A stretch of 46,246 nt of DNA from Desulfogranum marinum (GTDB lineage: Bacteria; Desulfobacterota; Desulfobulbia; Desulfobulbales; Desulfobulbaceae): assembly GCF_016918565.1 (NCBI RefSeq), contig NZ_JAFFQD010000041.1, positions 1 to 46,246 on the forward strand. Reading direction: 5' to 3'. Positions 26,795 to 36,721 of this stretch are shown here, piece by piece (the stretch's first letter is position 1; each line of letters begins with the position of its first letter). Below the pieces are notes generated by a model. That model saw nothing but the letters and a program-made list of their open reading frames with translations, did not search any database and was not told the DNA's origin. The position numbers were made by a program, and so were the translations under genes.

Positions 26795-27361
26795 TTACAG
26801 CTCAACTTTCACCCGATCGCTGAAATCGTATCCATCGGTGGAGAGATCATAGTCCATCCGCCCTCCCTCAAGCCTGAAGCCGGGGCCTTGTAAGTCCACA
26901 TTACCAGGGCTGACGGCCATTTTCGTAGCATCGTAATAATGGAGGAGATCTGTATACAGCACCTCCTTGGTCTCTGGTTTGCTGATCACCACATCATCAA
27001 TGAGGATAAGATGCCGGTCATCGATGAAGTACTGCCCTTGACGGCTAACGATATGGGTTGGTGCTTTGTCCTTCCCAATGTAGCGGGCATTCACGACTTC
27101 CATCTCGATGATACGATCAGTTTTCCCCGTTTTTGCACGTTCTGCGTTGATCAACCACTCTTCCTTACCGTTACTGGTCAAGGTGATCGTAACCGTATCC
27201 ATTTGAAACTGTTGAGAATTCGTAGCCTGACCGCCAACTTGCTGCTGACCAAACTCACCACGTGGTTTCAGAAAATCAGCCACTACAGGTTGCCAAACGG
27301 GACTGGTGACAAACAAGACAAGTGGCACCACCCAGAGCAGGTCGCGCGGTTTTTTCATCAT
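26795..27361 (-). CDS. lptC: LPS export system periplasmic protein LptC
   Basis: A 188-residue protein with one N-terminal membrane anchor (LLWVVPLVLFVTSPVWQPVV) and a periplasmic beta-jellyroll domain. The segments MDTVTITLTSNGKEEWLINA, HLILIDDVVIS and a final GYDFSDRVKVEL repeat the LptC/LptA fold. It passes lipopolysaccharide from the LptBFG ATPase to LptA. Its ATG overlaps the kdsC stop by four bases. lptA and lptB, which usually follow, are not downstream here; dapL is found instead. Confidence 0.85.
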   Translation of the reverse strand: MMKKPRDLLWVVPLVLFVTSPVWQPVVADFLKPRGEFGQQQVGGQATNSQQFQMDTVTITLTSNGKEEWLINAERAKTGKTDRIIEMEVVNARYIGKDKAPTHIVSRQGQYFIDDRHLILIDDVVISKPETKEVLYTDLLHYYDATKMAVSPGNVDLQGPGFRLEGGRMDYDLSTDGYDFSDRVKVEL

Positions 27362-28002
27362 CTGTCAAACCTGGCAAACATCTGTTGATAGGTACCCTGT
27401 GACTCCATGATAAGGTCACAGACTTCACGGACGGCTCCCTGACCACCGTTACGTTTGGTAAGATAATGGACCCGCTGCTGGATCTCCACCCTCGCATTGG
27501 CAGGAGCGGCAGCAAATCCGACCCTATTCAAAAGCGGTAGGTCAACCCAGTCATCGCCCATGTAAGCGGTATGCATTGGACGAAGGCCTGTCTTTTTCAA
27601 CACTTCTTCATATACCGAAAGCTTATCAAATTTCCCCTGATACACATGGGTTATTTTGAGTTCTTCCGCTCTCCGGGCAACAATCGATGAATTACGGGCA
27701 GTAATAATACCAACTTCAATCCCACTCTCCTGCAGTAGCTTGATGCCAAGTCCATCCTGGGTATGAAAACACTTGGCCTCTTCTCCACTTCCCGTATACA
27801 CAAGGGAACCATTGGTCAAGACACCGTCAACATCAAGCAGCAGCAATTTGACTTTTTGCGCCTGTCCCAGCGCAGCCTGCCACTCTTTAGTTCTCTCAAC
27901 GGGGGCGTTCCGTTTCATTGCTCTGGTCCGCAGTGCTTCTGTGAGCTGACAATCCGAAGGATAGTCACCTGGATTAGCCGGCGAACAACCATCAGATATC
28001 AT
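27358..28002 (-). CDS. kdsC: 3-deoxy-D-manno-octulosonate-8-phosphate phosphatase
   Basis: A 214-residue HAD-superfamily phosphatase that makes free Kdo for lipid A glycosylation. The nucleophile motif is [13 protein letters not shown], the second motif GIITARNS, and the last [11 protein letters not shown]. An extra ~45 residues precede the HAD domain compared with KdsC of E. coli (188 residues). The start at 28002 is chosen because AAGGAG stands six bases upstream, inside the end of kdsA; it overlaps the kdsA stop codon region. Second last gene of the pyrG-kdsA-kdsC-lptC run. Confidence 0.93.
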   Translation of the reverse strand: MISDGCSPANPGDYPSDCQLTEALRTRAMKRNAPVERTKEWQAALGQAQKVKLLLLDVDGVLTNGSLVYTGSGEEAKCFHTQDGLGIKLLQESGIEVGIITARNSSIVARRAEELKITHVYQGKFDKLSVYEEVLKKTGLRPMHTAYMGDDWVDLPLLNRVGFAAAPANARVEIQQRVHYLTKRNGGQGAVREVCDLIMESQGTYQQMFARFDR

Positions 28003-28840
28003 CAGCAACTCCTTCGACTGCGTTACGAATTTTCAGCAGTTCAGTCAACAAAGGCTCGACATGTTCAAGCGGCAGCGAGTTAGGTCCGTCACACAAGGCC
28101 TTGTCAGGGTCAGGGTGGACTTCCATAAACAAACCGTCTATACCTGCGGCCATGGCAGCCCTTGTCAATGGAGCGATGAAATTTCGCTGTCCGCTGGAAG
28201 ACTTGCCGGCTCCTCCCGGCAGCTGGACCGAGTGGGTAGCATCAAAAACAACAGGACAGCCAAGGGAACGCATCACCGGTAGAGATCGCATATCAACCAC
28301 CAGGTTGTTATAGCCAAAGCTGGCACCCCGTTCGGTGAGCAGAATTTTCTCACAGCCACAGCCTCGCAGTTTATTGACTACATGCTCCATGTCCCATGGG
28401 CTTACGAACTGTCCTTTTTTGACATTGACCACCTTACCGGTTTTTGCTGCTGCTGCCAGCAAGTCTGTTTGCCGGCATAAAAAAGCAGGTATCTGCAGGA
28501 TATCGAGACTATCAGCAGCAAGCTCTGCATGGGCGGGTTCATGAATATCAGAAACCACAGGGATGCCCATCTCTGCCCTGAGTTGCCCCAGCTGGCGCAA
28601 CCCTTTTTCCGGACCTGGGCCACGAAAGGAATCCAGAGAGGTTCTGTTTGCTTTATCAAATGAAGCCTTAAAAACATAGGAAATACCAAGCCGGGTGGTA
28701 ATACTCTTCATTTCCTGGGCAATTTCCAAGGCCAACTCCGGTGATTCCAACACACATGGCCCAGCCATAAGCAGCAACGGTTGACATGGACCAATACTAA
28801 TGGTTTTCCCTGCAAAAGGATTAAAAACGACGTTTTTCAT
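27992..28840 (-). CDS. kdsA: 3-deoxy-8-phosphooctulonate synthase
   Basis: A 282-residue TIM-barrel enzyme condensing phosphoenolpyruvate with arabinose-5-phosphate to Kdo-8-phosphate. Signature segments are [54 protein letters not shown] and [11 protein letters not shown]. Length matches E. coli KdsA (284). The cysteine in [10 protein letters not shown] is a metal-ligand position in metal-dependent forms. Follows pyrG by 28 bases, an arrangement common in Gram-negative genomes. Confidence 0.97.
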   Translation of the reverse strand: MKNVVFNPFAGKTISIGPCQPLLLMAGPCVLESPELALEIAQEMKSITTRLGISYVFKASFDKANRTSLDSFRGPGPEKGLRQLGQLRAEMGIPVVSDIHEPAHAELAADSLDILQIPAFLCRQTDLLAAAAKTGKVVNVKKGQFVSPWDMEHVVNKLRGCGCEKILLTERGASFGYNNLVVDMRSLPVMRSLGCPVVFDATHSVQLPGGAGKSSSGQRNFIAPLTRAAMAAGIDGLFMEVHPDPDKALCDGPNSLPLEHVEPLLTELLKIRNAVEGVADDI

Positions 28841-28868
28841 AATTGACTGTCTTTATCCAACAAAGTAA

Positions 28869-30518
28869 CTATTTTTTATTGTCCAAAGCCGCTTTGATAA
28901 AGGCCTTGAACAATGGATGCGGTCGCATAGGCTTGGACTGAAATTCAGGATGAAACTGACAGCCGAGAAACCAAGGATGATCAGCAATTTCAACAATTTC
29001 AACTAAGGTATTGTCCGGTGAAGTCCCGCTGATGACCAGCCCGGCTTCTTCCAGTGGTTCACGAAAGTCGTTGTTAAATTCATATCGATGACGATGCCGC
29101 TCACTCACCTCTTCCTGCTGGTAAGCATCCGCAGCATGGGTGTTTTCATGCAGAACACATGGGTACGCGCCAAGACGGAGTGTACCGCCCATATCCGAAT
29201 GCTCATCTCTGGTTTCTGTTTTCCCAGTTCTAAAGTCGTACCATTCCGTCATCAAATAAATAACCGGGTTGGTAGTAGCACTGTTAAATTCAACCGAATG
29301 GGCATCAGCAATCTTTGCAATGTTGCGAGCAAACTCAACCACAGCTAGCTGCATGCCAAGACAGATACCCAAAAAAGGCACCTTATTTTCCCTGGCATAG
29401 GTGATAGCCCGAATTTTCCCTTCCATACCTCGGCTACCGAATCCACCTGGAACCAGAATGCCGTCGCACCTTTTCAAACTCGAATCATCAGGATTCTTTT
29501 CGAGATCTTCAGCGCTGATATACTCCAGTTCAACCTTGGTATCATTGCCGATACCTCCATGCACCAGAGCTTCATGGAGACTCTTGTAGGATTCGGTGAG
29601 ATCAACATACTTACCAGTAATACCTATGGTAACAGTGTGCTTGGGATTTTTGATTTTATGAACCAGGTCTTCCCAAGGTTTCACATTGGGCGCACCGGTC
29701 CAAATGCCGAGTTTTTCCAGAATCCTGTCATCAACCCCTTCGGCGTGGAGCTTTAAAGGCACTTCGTAAATATTATCAACATCCACCACCGAAATAACGT
29801 ACTTTGCTTCTACATTACAAAACAAAGCGATCTTTCTTTTCAGGTCGTCGGTGAGCGGTGCTTCGGTACGGCACATGAGAATATCCGGCTGAATACCGGA
29901 CGCGAGTAGTTCTTTTACCGAGTGCTGGGTGGGCTTGGTCTTGACCTCACCCGCTGTCTTTATATAGGGCACCAGAGTTAAATGAATAAACAGAGAATAT
30001 TCCTTGCCAAGATCTGAACGAAGCTGGCGAATTGCCTCTATAAAAGGTAATCCTTCGATATCGCCCACAGTACCACCAATCTCAATAATGGCGACATCCA
30101 CCAAGCCATCGAGCTGAAGGACAGCTTCTTTGATTTCATCAGTGACATGGGGAATAACCTGCACCGTACCGCCAAGATACTCTCCACGACGCTCCTTCAT
30201 GATCACGGAATAATAAATCCGACCTGAAGTATAATTATTCTTCTGGGCCATCACTGCATTGGTGTAGCGCTCGTAATGCCCCATATCCAGATCGGTTTCA
30301 GCACCATCGTCGGTAACGTAGACCTCCCCGTGCTGAAAAGGATTCATGGTTCCAGGATCTACATTTATATAGGGGTCCAGCTTCTGGAAGGTAACTGTCA
30401 TCCCTCTGGACTCGAGCAACGATCCAATGGCAGCTGCAGACAGGCCCTTTCCTAAAGAGGAGAGGACACCGCCGGTAATAAAAATAAATTTCGTCTTTTT
30501 GCTTAACGGTTGCTTCAT
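28869..30518 (-). CDS. pyrG: CTP synthase
   Basis: A 549-residue enzyme that aminates UTP to CTP with glutamine. The N-terminal synthetase domain begins [20 protein letters not shown], containing the phosphate loop, and has [20 protein letters not shown]. The C-terminal class I glutaminase has [13 protein letters not shown] with the catalytic cysteine and a final [11 protein letters not shown]. Length is normal (about 545). First gene of the leftward pyrG-kdsA-kdsC-lptC run: CTP is needed to activate Kdo, which explains the grouping. Confidence 0.98.
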   Translation of the reverse strand: MKQPLSKKTKFIFITGGVLSSLGKGLSAAAIGSLLESRGMTVTFQKLDPYINVDPGTMNPFQHGEVYVTDDGAETDLDMGHYERYTNAVMAQKNNYTSGRIYYSVIMKERRGEYLGGTVQVIPHVTDEIKEAVLQLDGLVDVAIIEIGGTVGDIEGLPFIEAIRQLRSDLGKEYSLFIHLTLVPYIKTAGEVKTKPTQHSVKELLASGIQPDILMCRTEAPLTDDLKRKIALFCNVEAKYVISVVDVDNIYEVPLKLHAEGVDDRILEKLGIWTGAPNVKPWEDLVHKIKNPKHTVTIGITGKYVDLTESYKSLHEALVHGGIGNDTKVELEYISAEDLEKNPDDSSLKRCDGILVPGGFGSRGMEGKIRAITYARENKVPFLGICLGMQLAVVEFARNIAKIADAHSVEFNSATTNPVIYLMTEWYDFRTGKTETRDEHSDMGGTLRLGAYPCVLHENTHAADAYQQEEVSERHRHRYEFNNDFREPLEEAGLVISGTSPDNTLVEIVEIADHPWFLGCQFHPEFQSKPMRPHPLFKAFIKAALDNKK

Positions 30519-30754
30519 GCGTTCACCTGATCAATTCTGTAGGGGGGAAAATAAGTCAGCCGGCGGCTGTCATTTTTTGGCTGGAAGAAAACTATACACG
30601 ATCTGTTGCCGGTTGACAATACAAGGAGGGCGGGGTAAAGGCATAATTCCGTGACCATAGAAAGGTGTGCCTCATCATATCCACCATCTGCACGGAACCT
30701 GCCAGTCGCCGTTTTTCGAACTTCTTCTAATTTCACACACAAAAACATACTGTT

Positions 30755-32881
30755 ATGCAGAACTACACCACCAACATTGCCCGTGAAATGACCATAAATC
30801 AGGGCCAGGTAAGCGCAGTGTGCGAACTGCTTGACAGCGGAGCAACCCTGCCCTTTATAGCCCGTTACCGAAAAGAGTCGACAGGTGGTCTCGATGAGAT
30901 TCAGATTGCTGCCATCCGTGATCGCCTTGAACAGGTCAAAGAGCTCAATAAACGACGCGAAAATATCCTCAATTCGCTCAAGGAAAGAGAATTACTCAAC
31001 CCTGCCCTTTGTGCATCTGTTGAGGCGGCACAAACTCTAAGCGAACTGGAAGACGTCTATCTTCCCCATCGGCCAAAACGTAAAACCAAAGCTGCCATTG
31101 CCAGACAAAAAGGGCTGGAGCCTATGGCTAGGGCCTTGTTCAACCAACAGTCTGATATTCCTCGACCGGAAACTTTTTTAAACCAGGAGCATGGTCTGCT
31201 CATCGCAGAAGATGTCATGGCCGGCAGCCGGGATATTATTGCTGAATGGATGAGCGAAGACAGCGGCACCAGGAACAAACTCAGGCAGTTGTTTGCCACC
31301 AAAGCGATCATCACTTCACGCGTCATAGAAAAAAACAGAGAGAACGGTAAAAAGTTTCAAGATTATTTCGATCGCCAGGAACCCGCCGTAAAGATACCAG
31401 GCCATCGCCTGCTGGCAATGTTCAGGGGAGAACAGGAAAAGATTCTCCGCCTCACCATCCGCCCGCCGGAGCAAATCGCCATGGAGTTATTGCATACCAG
31501 ATATGCAAGGCGAAATAGCGTTGCTGACCAACAGCTCCAACTTGCGGCTGCTGACAGTTACAAGAGGCTGCTTGCGCCCTCGCTGGAAAATGAACTCCGT
31601 GCCCAGTTAAAGGATCAGGCAGACCAGGAGGCTATTGCTGTTTTTTCCGACAACCTCACAGAACTTTTGCTGGCTCCCCCTCTTGGACAAAAGTCAGTCA
31701 TGGCACTGGACCCCGGCTTTCGAACCGGGGCCAAATTGGTCTGCCTGGATCGCCATGGTGCCCTGCTCCACCATACAACTGTTTTTCCGACTTTATCGCA
31801 CAAGCAGCAACAGGAAGCTGCAGCAACAGTGCAGACACTCTGCAAGCAATACGCTATCGAGGCAATTGCCATTGGTAACGGAACTGCCGGCAGAGAAACA
31901 GAAGCCTTTATCCGCAGCCTTGGCCTTCCGCCAGAGATCATCGTGACCATGGTTGACGAGAGTGGGGCTTCGATCTACTCCGCATCGGAAATTGCTCGTG
32001 AGGAATTCCCGGATCATGATATCACGGTTCGCGGTGCGATTTCCATTGGCAGGCGGCTACAGGATCCCTTGGCAGAGCTGGTCAAGCTGGACCCACAATC
32101 CATCGGGGTAGGTCAATACCAGCACGATGTGCAACAGAAGGCGCTGCAACAAGGACTTGATGATGTGGTGATGCGTTGCGTTAACATGGTTGGAGTCGAT
32201 GTCAACACAGCCAGCCGATCTCTGCTCACCTATGTGTCGGGCTTAGGACCAGGTCTTGCGAAAAACATCATTGATTTAAGAAACAAACAGGGAGCCTTTA
32301 CCTCCAGAAAGGCCCTTATGCAGGTACCTCGCCTGGGGGCGAAAGCCTTTGAGCAATGCGCTGGTTTTCTGCGCATCAGCAATGCTGCCAACCCACTGGA
32401 CAACTCTGCCGTCCACCCGGAAAGATATGGCCTGGTGGAACAGATGGCTAAAGACGCCGGCTGCAGTGTCCGCGACCTGATTGCGTCTAAGGAGCTGCGT
32501 CAGCAGATAGACATAAACAGATATATTACCGCAGAGGTAGGTAAACCTACCTTGCAGGATATTCTCGCCGAGCTGGACAAACCCGGCCGAGACCCACGAA
32601 CCTCCTTTACCGCTTTTACCTTTACCGAAGGCATCAATACCATGGAAGACCTGGAGCCGGGAATGGAGCTACCTGGAATAGTGACCAATGTCACCAAATT
32701 CGGTGCCTTTGTCGACATCGGCGTCCATCAGGACGGCCTTGTCCACATCAGTCAACTTGCCGACAAATTCATTAGTGATCCCAGTCAAATAGTAAAAGTT
32801 CGTCAACATGTCCAGGTCCGTATCCTTGAGGTTGACATTGCCAGAAAACGGATCAGCCTGTCCATGCGGAAAGACAGGTAA
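30755..32881 (+). CDS. tex: Tex-family RNA-binding transcription accessory protein
   Basis: A 708-residue conserved nucleic-acid-binding protein. The N-terminal helical core has GATLPFIARYRKESTGGLDE; a YqgF-like RNase H fold starts at VMALDPGFRTGAKLVCLD. Helix-hairpin-helix motifs follow around YVSGLGPGLAKNIIDLRN and VPRLGAKAFEQCAGFLRI. A C-terminal S1 domain is at GIVTNVTKFGAFVDIGVHQD. It interacts with RNA polymerase and RNA in other bacteria. About 60 residues shorter than E. coli YhgF (773), all at the ends. Divergent from pyrG; no strong ribosome binding site is visible before the ATG. Confidence 0.95.
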   Translation: MQNYTTNIAREMTINQGQVSAVCELLDSGATLPFIARYRKESTGGLDEIQIAAIRDRLEQVKELNKRRENILNSLKERELLNPALCASVEAAQTLSELEDVYLPHRPKRKTKAAIARQKGLEPMARALFNQQSDIPRPETFLNQEHGLLIAEDVMAGSRDIIAEWMSEDSGTRNKLRQLFATKAIITSRVIEKNRENGKKFQDYFDRQEPAVKIPGHRLLAMFRGEQEKILRLTIRPPEQIAMELLHTRYARRNSVADQQLQLAAADSYKRLLAPSLENELRAQLKDQADQEAIAVFSDNLTELLLAPPLGQKSVMALDPGFRTGAKLVCLDRHGALLHHTTVFPTLSHKQQQEAAATVQTLCKQYAIEAIAIGNGTAGRETEAFIRSLGLPPEIIVTMVDESGASIYSASEIAREEFPDHDITVRGAISIGRRLQDPLAELVKLDPQSIGVGQYQHDVQQKALQQGLDDVVMRCVNMVGVDVNTASRSLLTYVSGLGPGLAKNIIDLRNKQGAFTSRKALMQVPRLGAKAFEQCAGFLRISNAANPLDNSAVHPERYGLVEQMAKDAGCSVRDLIASKELRQQIDINRYITAEVGKPTLQDILAELDKPGRDPRTSFTAFTFTEGINTMEDLEPGMELPGIVTNVTKFGAFVDIGVHQDGLVHISQLADKFISDPSQIVKVRQHVQVRILEVDIARKRISLSMRKDR

Positions 32882-32929
32882 AAGCGCTCTTATTTTCAGG
32901 GGATTAACCGATTTCCTCTGCTGCAGGAG

Positions 32930-32953
32930 CCTGTTGGATAACAGGATTTTTTT
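32930..32953 (+). terminator. Rho-independent terminator after tex
   Basis: A 6-bp stem CCTGTT/AACAGG with a GGAT loop is followed by an A and seven T residues, 49 bases past the tex stop. Confidence 0.7.
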
Positions 32954-33036
32954 CTCAAATCAGGTAAGCCCCGCCTCCGAGGCATTTTCAGGAAATAACA
33001 CCGATATGAGAGAAAAAGACATTCTTCGTTAGACTC

Positions 33037-33492
33037 CTACCCGGTAGAGAGCACATCAGCCAGTTGTTGCCGACGATAGTCGAAAATCCTGTTCAGGGTT
33101 TTCTCTATATGCACCCAATGGAGTACGGTTCCAAGTGGACCGAATGGCGGCTGATAATGGACCCGGTCTAAAAGGAGAACGTGGTCTCCCTGTTGCTGGA
33201 TCTCGTGATAATGATACCAAAAACGATAGGGCCCCAGTCTCTGCTCATCAACAAATGAATGGTGCTCACGAATGTGCTTAATCTCTGTAACCCACCCATG
33301 GGTGCCCATGAAAGGAATGCTCACTCGGTATTCTACGATGAGCCCGTTGTACATGATGTCCGGGGTATCTGAAACAATTTGAAAACGAAGATCCGGGGGC
33401 GTAATCCGGTTCAAGTTAGCGGGATTCTGTAAAAAATGCCATGCCTTGTCAAGGGATGTGCTCACCTGTTGCTCTCGTTCCAGTATATACAT
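33037..33492 (-). CDS. SRPBCC-fold (START-like) protein
   Basis: A 151-residue protein with the helix-grip ligand-binding fold. The N-terminal strand and helix REQQVSTSLDKAWHFLQNPANL, the IVSDTPDIMYNGLIVEY strand pair and a long C-terminal helix IEKTLNRIFDYRRQQLADVL are characteristic. Such proteins bind hydrophobic ligands; some are fused to or sit near short-chain dehydrogenases, but none is here. The start at 33492 is chosen over an ATG four codons upstream because GGAG lies six bases before it. Biological role unknown. Confidence 0.8.
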   Translation of the reverse strand: MYILEREQQVSTSLDKAWHFLQNPANLNRITPPDLRFQIVSDTPDIMYNGLIVEYRVSIPFMGTHGWVTEIKHIREHHSFVDEQRLGPYRFWYHYHEIQQQGDHVLLLDRVHYQPPFGPLGTVLHWVHIEKTLNRIFDYRRQQLADVLSTG

Positions 33493-33569
33493 GCGCAACT
33501 CCATTAAAATGTTTTTTTTTCACATCACAATCATCTTCTCAACGCTCTACCTTTTTGCGACTACGAACC

Positions 33570-34184
33570 TCAGCCCCATAAAGAGAGCGTCGGATGTTCG
33601 GCCACTGCTCGGATGATATCTGTCCGAGTAACGATGCCCACGATCCGGTCAAAATTATCGACAATGGGTAAACTGTTGAAGTGGTAGTCATTGAGCACCT
33701 GGGCTACCCGGCGAATATCTGAAACCGGGTCAGCTGTTATTACCTTGGGCGACATTATTTCCGACAACGGTTTATCAGCAGGTCTGATAATAGTCTCACC
33801 GTCGACAATCATCTCCTTGAGTAAATCCTCTTTGGCTAACATACCAGCCAGCAGCCCCTTATCACTGAGTACCGGCACCTGGCTGATTTTATTTTTCCAT
33901 AATATTTCCCAGCAGTCCTCAGGTAAAAAATTATCGCGTACCGTGATAACCGGAGATTGCATGACCTGGTTGGCATGATAAATGGTCCGTTCCTTTGGGA
34001 GCTGCAGGGTTTTCTTGTAAGCACGGATAGCGGATTGTGAGACAGACGAGGCAAATTGTTGCTGCTGCTCCTCTTCTGCTTTACGTCGATGGGAAGAAAG
34101 AGTGGATCTAACGCTATTAACTCGATATAGTTGCTCAAGTGAATCCCTGAAGCTTCGACCTGTTACATCATAAATGGCAAACAT
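33570..34184 (-). CDS. CBS-domain pair protein
   Basis: A 204-residue protein with a ~70-residue N-terminal region, followed by two CBS motifs (about 73-135 and 140-200). These contain QVMQSPVITVRDNFLPED and EIMSPKVITADPVSDIRRVA, each with a typical central strand (SQVPVLSDKGLLAGMLA, NSLPIVDNFDRIVGIVT). CBS pairs bind adenosine ligands and usually sense energy state. The N-terminus, Gln-rich around residue 45, matches no domain I know. GAGGGG seven bases before the ATG at 34184 sets this start. Divergent from glpX by about 100 bases. Confidence 0.85.
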   Translation of the reverse strand: MFAIYDVTGRSFRDSLEQLYRVNSVRSTLSSHRRKAEEEQQQQFASSVSQSAIRAYKKTLQLPKERTIYHANQVMQSPVITVRDNFLPEDCWEILWKNKISQVPVLSDKGLLAGMLAKEDLLKEMIVDGETIIRPADKPLSEIMSPKVITADPVSDIRRVAQVLNDYHFNSLPIVDNFDRIVGIVTRTDIIRAVAEHPTLSLWG

Positions 34185-34286
34185 GTATTTTCCCCTCAGG
34201 TTAAAAACAGACAAACAAAAATTATCTGCCTTATAACAAGATAATCAGCAGGAAGTACTTATCAATCCCAACCCCCACCATAGCAT

Positions 34287-35276
34287 ATGAATACATCGAT
34301 CTATAGAAATCTAGGTATGGAACTTGTTCGGGTTACCGAGGCAGCAGCCCTTTCCGCTGCAGCTTTTATGGGCACAGGCGACAAGGAAGGGGGTGACAAG
34401 GCTGCAGTAGATGCCATGCGGGCCGTCCTGAAAAGTGTGGATATGCACGGCGTGGTCATCATCGGTGAAGGTGAGAAAGACGAAGCGCCGATGCTGTTTA
34501 ATGGAGAAAAGGTTGGCAACGGCAACGCACCTCGTCTTGACATTGCTGTTGATCCGGTTGAGGGTACCAGACTCCTTGCCTATGGCAGGCCGAATTCGAT
34601 CGCAGTCATCGCTGCCTCTCCGGAAGGCAGCATGTGGGATCCAGGCCCCTCTCTGTATATGGATAAAATCGTTGTCGAAAAAGCGGCCGGAGAGGCGATA
34701 GATATCACCGCGCCGGCTGCCGATAATCTGCATAACATCGCGCAGGCCCTTCATCGCCACGTAACCGACCTTACGGTTTTTGTGCTCGATAAGCCACGCC
34801 ACACAAAGCTCATAGAGGAGATCCGAAGTACCGGCGCTCGTATTTCTCTGCACACTGACGGGGATGTAATGGGAGCCCTCATGGCTGCGGTACCGGGCAC
34901 AGGAGTGGATGTGCTCATGGGGATTGGTGGCACTCCGGAAGGGGTTATATCTGCCGCTGCAGTAAAAGCACTGGGCGGCGGCATGCAGGCCATGGCTGCC
35001 CCCCAACTTGCGGCAGAGAAAGAGGCCCTTGCTGCGGACAGCACTTTTCTCCCAAACCAGGTTCTCCAGTTAAACGACCTCATCCATTCCGACGATGCCT
35101 TCTTTGCTGCCACCGGCATCACTTCCGGTTCTTTTCTTGAGGGCGTCCATTTTGACAGGGCTGGAGGCGTCACAACCCACAGTATAGTCATCCGGGCCAT
35201 AACCGGTTCAATCAGACATATCAAAGGCATCCATCAGCTCAACCCGGAACACGTCTTTGGGGAGCAGACCAAGTAA
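34287..35276 (+). CDS. glpX: Class II fructose-1,6-bisphosphatase
   Basis: A 329-residue metal-dependent phosphatase of gluconeogenesis, GlpX type. Metal and phosphate sites are visible in GVVIIGEGEKDEAPMLFNGE and DIAVDPVEGTRLLAYGRPN; the C-terminal region has VLMGIGGTPEGVISAAAVKA. Length fits GlpX (about 320-340). No clear Shine-Dalgarno precedes the ATG. The nearby CBS protein, a possible adenylate sensor, is divergent, but a functional link is only a guess. Confidence 0.96.
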   Translation: MNTSIYRNLGMELVRVTEAAALSAAAFMGTGDKEGGDKAAVDAMRAVLKSVDMHGVVIIGEGEKDEAPMLFNGEKVGNGNAPRLDIAVDPVEGTRLLAYGRPNSIAVIAASPEGSMWDPGPSLYMDKIVVEKAAGEAIDITAPAADNLHNIAQALHRHVTDLTVFVLDKPRHTKLIEEIRSTGARISLHTDGDVMGALMAAVPGTGVDVLMGIGGTPEGVISAAAVKALGGGMQAMAAPQLAAEKEALAADSTFLPNQVLQLNDLIHSDDAFFAATGITSGSFLEGVHFDRAGGVTTHSIVIRAITGSIRHIKGIHQLNPEHVFGEQTK

Positions 35277-35309
35277 CCCGGCAACAGTATTTATGAGTCG
35301 TGGCAAACT

Positions 35310-35345
35310 CCATCAACCTGAGCGACTGGCCGCTCAGGTTGATGG
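35310..35345. terminator. Strong hairpin between convergent glpX and PfpI-type genes
   Basis: A perfect 15-bp stem (CCATCAACCTGAGCG with its complement) and a 6-base loop lie 34 bases past the glpX stop and before the end of the leftward neighbour. No T tract follows, but the stem is very stable and serves both directions. Confidence 0.65.
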
Positions 35346-35366
35346 GCTGTTCCTGGAAAATGTGGC

Positions 35367-35888
35367 TCAGGCAGTCAGTTCCTTCACCACTGCCCGCATA
35401 AAATCCGGTAAATCATCAGGGGTGCGACTGGTGATTATCTTTCCATCAACAACCACGGCCTCATCCACCCAGTCGGCTCCGGCATGAATCAAATCATCCT
35501 TAATGGCGAAAAAAGAAGTCACCCGCCGGCCTTTGAGGACCTTGGCTGACGCCAGCATCCAGCCTGCATGGCAGATCGCAGCCACCACTTTGCCTTGCTC
35601 TACTCCTTCGGCAACGAGCTGTACCATGGCAGGATAACGACGCATCATATCCGGGGCAAAACCACCGGGGATGATGATACCGTCGAAATCTGCAGCCTTA
35701 ACATCATCAGCAGAGACATCCTGCTGCACATCGGTTCCGGGCTTACCGTTATATGTGTCAGTTCTTCCCGAACCGACAACCACGACCTCGGCCCCTGCCT
35801 CTAAAAGACGATAATAGGGGTACCAGAATTCATAGACGTTGAACAGTTCTTCCACCAGAATCGCTATCTTCTTACCTGCACACTCCAT
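35367..35888 (-). CDS. DJ-1/PfpI-family protein (class I glutaminase-like)
   Basis: A 173-residue intracellular protein of the PfpI/YhbO/DJ-1 group. The nucleophile elbow VVAAICHAGWMLASA has Cys106 followed by His107, and the N-terminal Glu14-Glu15 pair supplies the usual partner acid. PGGFAPDMMRRYP is the conserved glycine-rich loop. Family members are described as general stress proteins, proteases or glyoxal/protein deglycases; activity here is undecided. A strong AAGGAGGAGTGT site precedes the ATG. Confidence 0.9.
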   Translation of the reverse strand: MECAGKKIAILVEELFNVYEFWYPYYRLLEAGAEVVVVGSGRTDTYNGKPGTDVQQDVSADDVKAADFDGIIIPGGFAPDMMRRYPAMVQLVAEGVEQGKVVAAICHAGWMLASAKVLKGRRVTSFFAIKDDLIHAGADWVDEAVVVDGKIITSRTPDDLPDFMRAVVKELTA

Positions 35889-35947
35889 ACACTCCTCCTT
35901 GGGTTAAGATATCCTGCAAAACGTGGTTACACTCCTCGCTACAGTAC

Positions 35948-36697
35948 TTAAAAATTTTTCGCAGCCTCCCTGAGGCCAACCTGGACCTGATCATTGAACC
36001 AACAATCAAGAAAAGCTGCATTTTGGGCTGCCGCTTCCTGTAGATAGCGCTGCCTGACAGGCTCCGTATAATTGGCTTTGATGGCAGCAAATGCCGCTGG
36101 TTGTAATTTTGCCATGGCAGCAACTTTTTCCACAGCTGCTTGCTGAAGAGTCTCGACAGGATGCAATTCATCAACCAAGCCAATTGCTTCAGCCTCAGGC
36201 AGGGACATAAACGCACCACTGTACATCATGCGGATCGCTCGTCGCTCTCCCACAACCTGTTTGAGCAGCATGTCGGGTAAAAAAGGAACCGGAATGCCCA
36301 AGGTAATCTCGTTCAATCCGATTTTCCGACTTTCACTGGCTGCAAAGCGGTAGTCACTGGTGAGCGCCAGAATATTCCCTCCAGCCACGGCATGACCGGC
36401 AACAGCACTGACAGCGGGCAATGGAAATATATAGAGATCGAGAATAAGCTGATTAAACTCTTCCCAAAATACGGCCATCGCTGCTTGGTCTAATTCAATT
36501 AAAGCGGGTAGGTCAAGACCGATAGAAAAAAATTTCTCACCACCGCATAAAACCAGCCCTTCGGAATCAAACTGTATCGTTTTCAGCGCTGCAGAAAGCT
36601 CTTTAACCATTTGCGGGGATATTGCGTTGGTAACGCCATTATTCAAGCTTAGCACAGTAATATTGCCTTGCTTTGCCACCTCTATCGTCTTTACCAT
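35948..36697 (-). CDS. Enoyl-CoA hydratase/isomerase family protein
   Basis: A 249-residue crotonase-fold protein. Oxyanion-hole segments GGEKFFSIGLDL and AVAGHAVAGGNILALTSDYR are present. In the catalytic region LNEITLGIPVPFLP the first glutamate position is retained, but the usual second-glycine loop is replaced by VPFLPD. The activity could therefore be hydratase, isomerase or another CoA reaction. The surroundings do not form a clear beta-oxidation cluster. It shares a strand with the PfpI gene downstream (60 bases) and the LysE gene upstream. Confidence 0.85.
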   Translation of the reverse strand: MVKTIEVAKQGNITVLSLNNGVTNAISPQMVKELSAALKTIQFDSEGLVLCGGEKFFSIGLDLPALIELDQAAMAVFWEEFNQLILDLYIFPLPAVSAVAGHAVAGGNILALTSDYRFAASESRKIGLNEITLGIPVPFLPDMLLKQVVGERRAIRMMYSGAFMSLPEAEAIGLVDELHPVETLQQAAVEKVAAMAKLQPAAFAAIKANYTEPVRQRYLQEAAAQNAAFLDCWFNDQVQVGLREAAKNF

Positions 36698-36721
36698 AGC
36701 TACCCCTCAAATCTGAATTTA

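Noticed and set aside
30519-30754. Small leftward frame in the pyrG-tex divergent region
   Set aside because: Overlaps the expected promoter region, lacks a ribosome site and has no protein-like motif.
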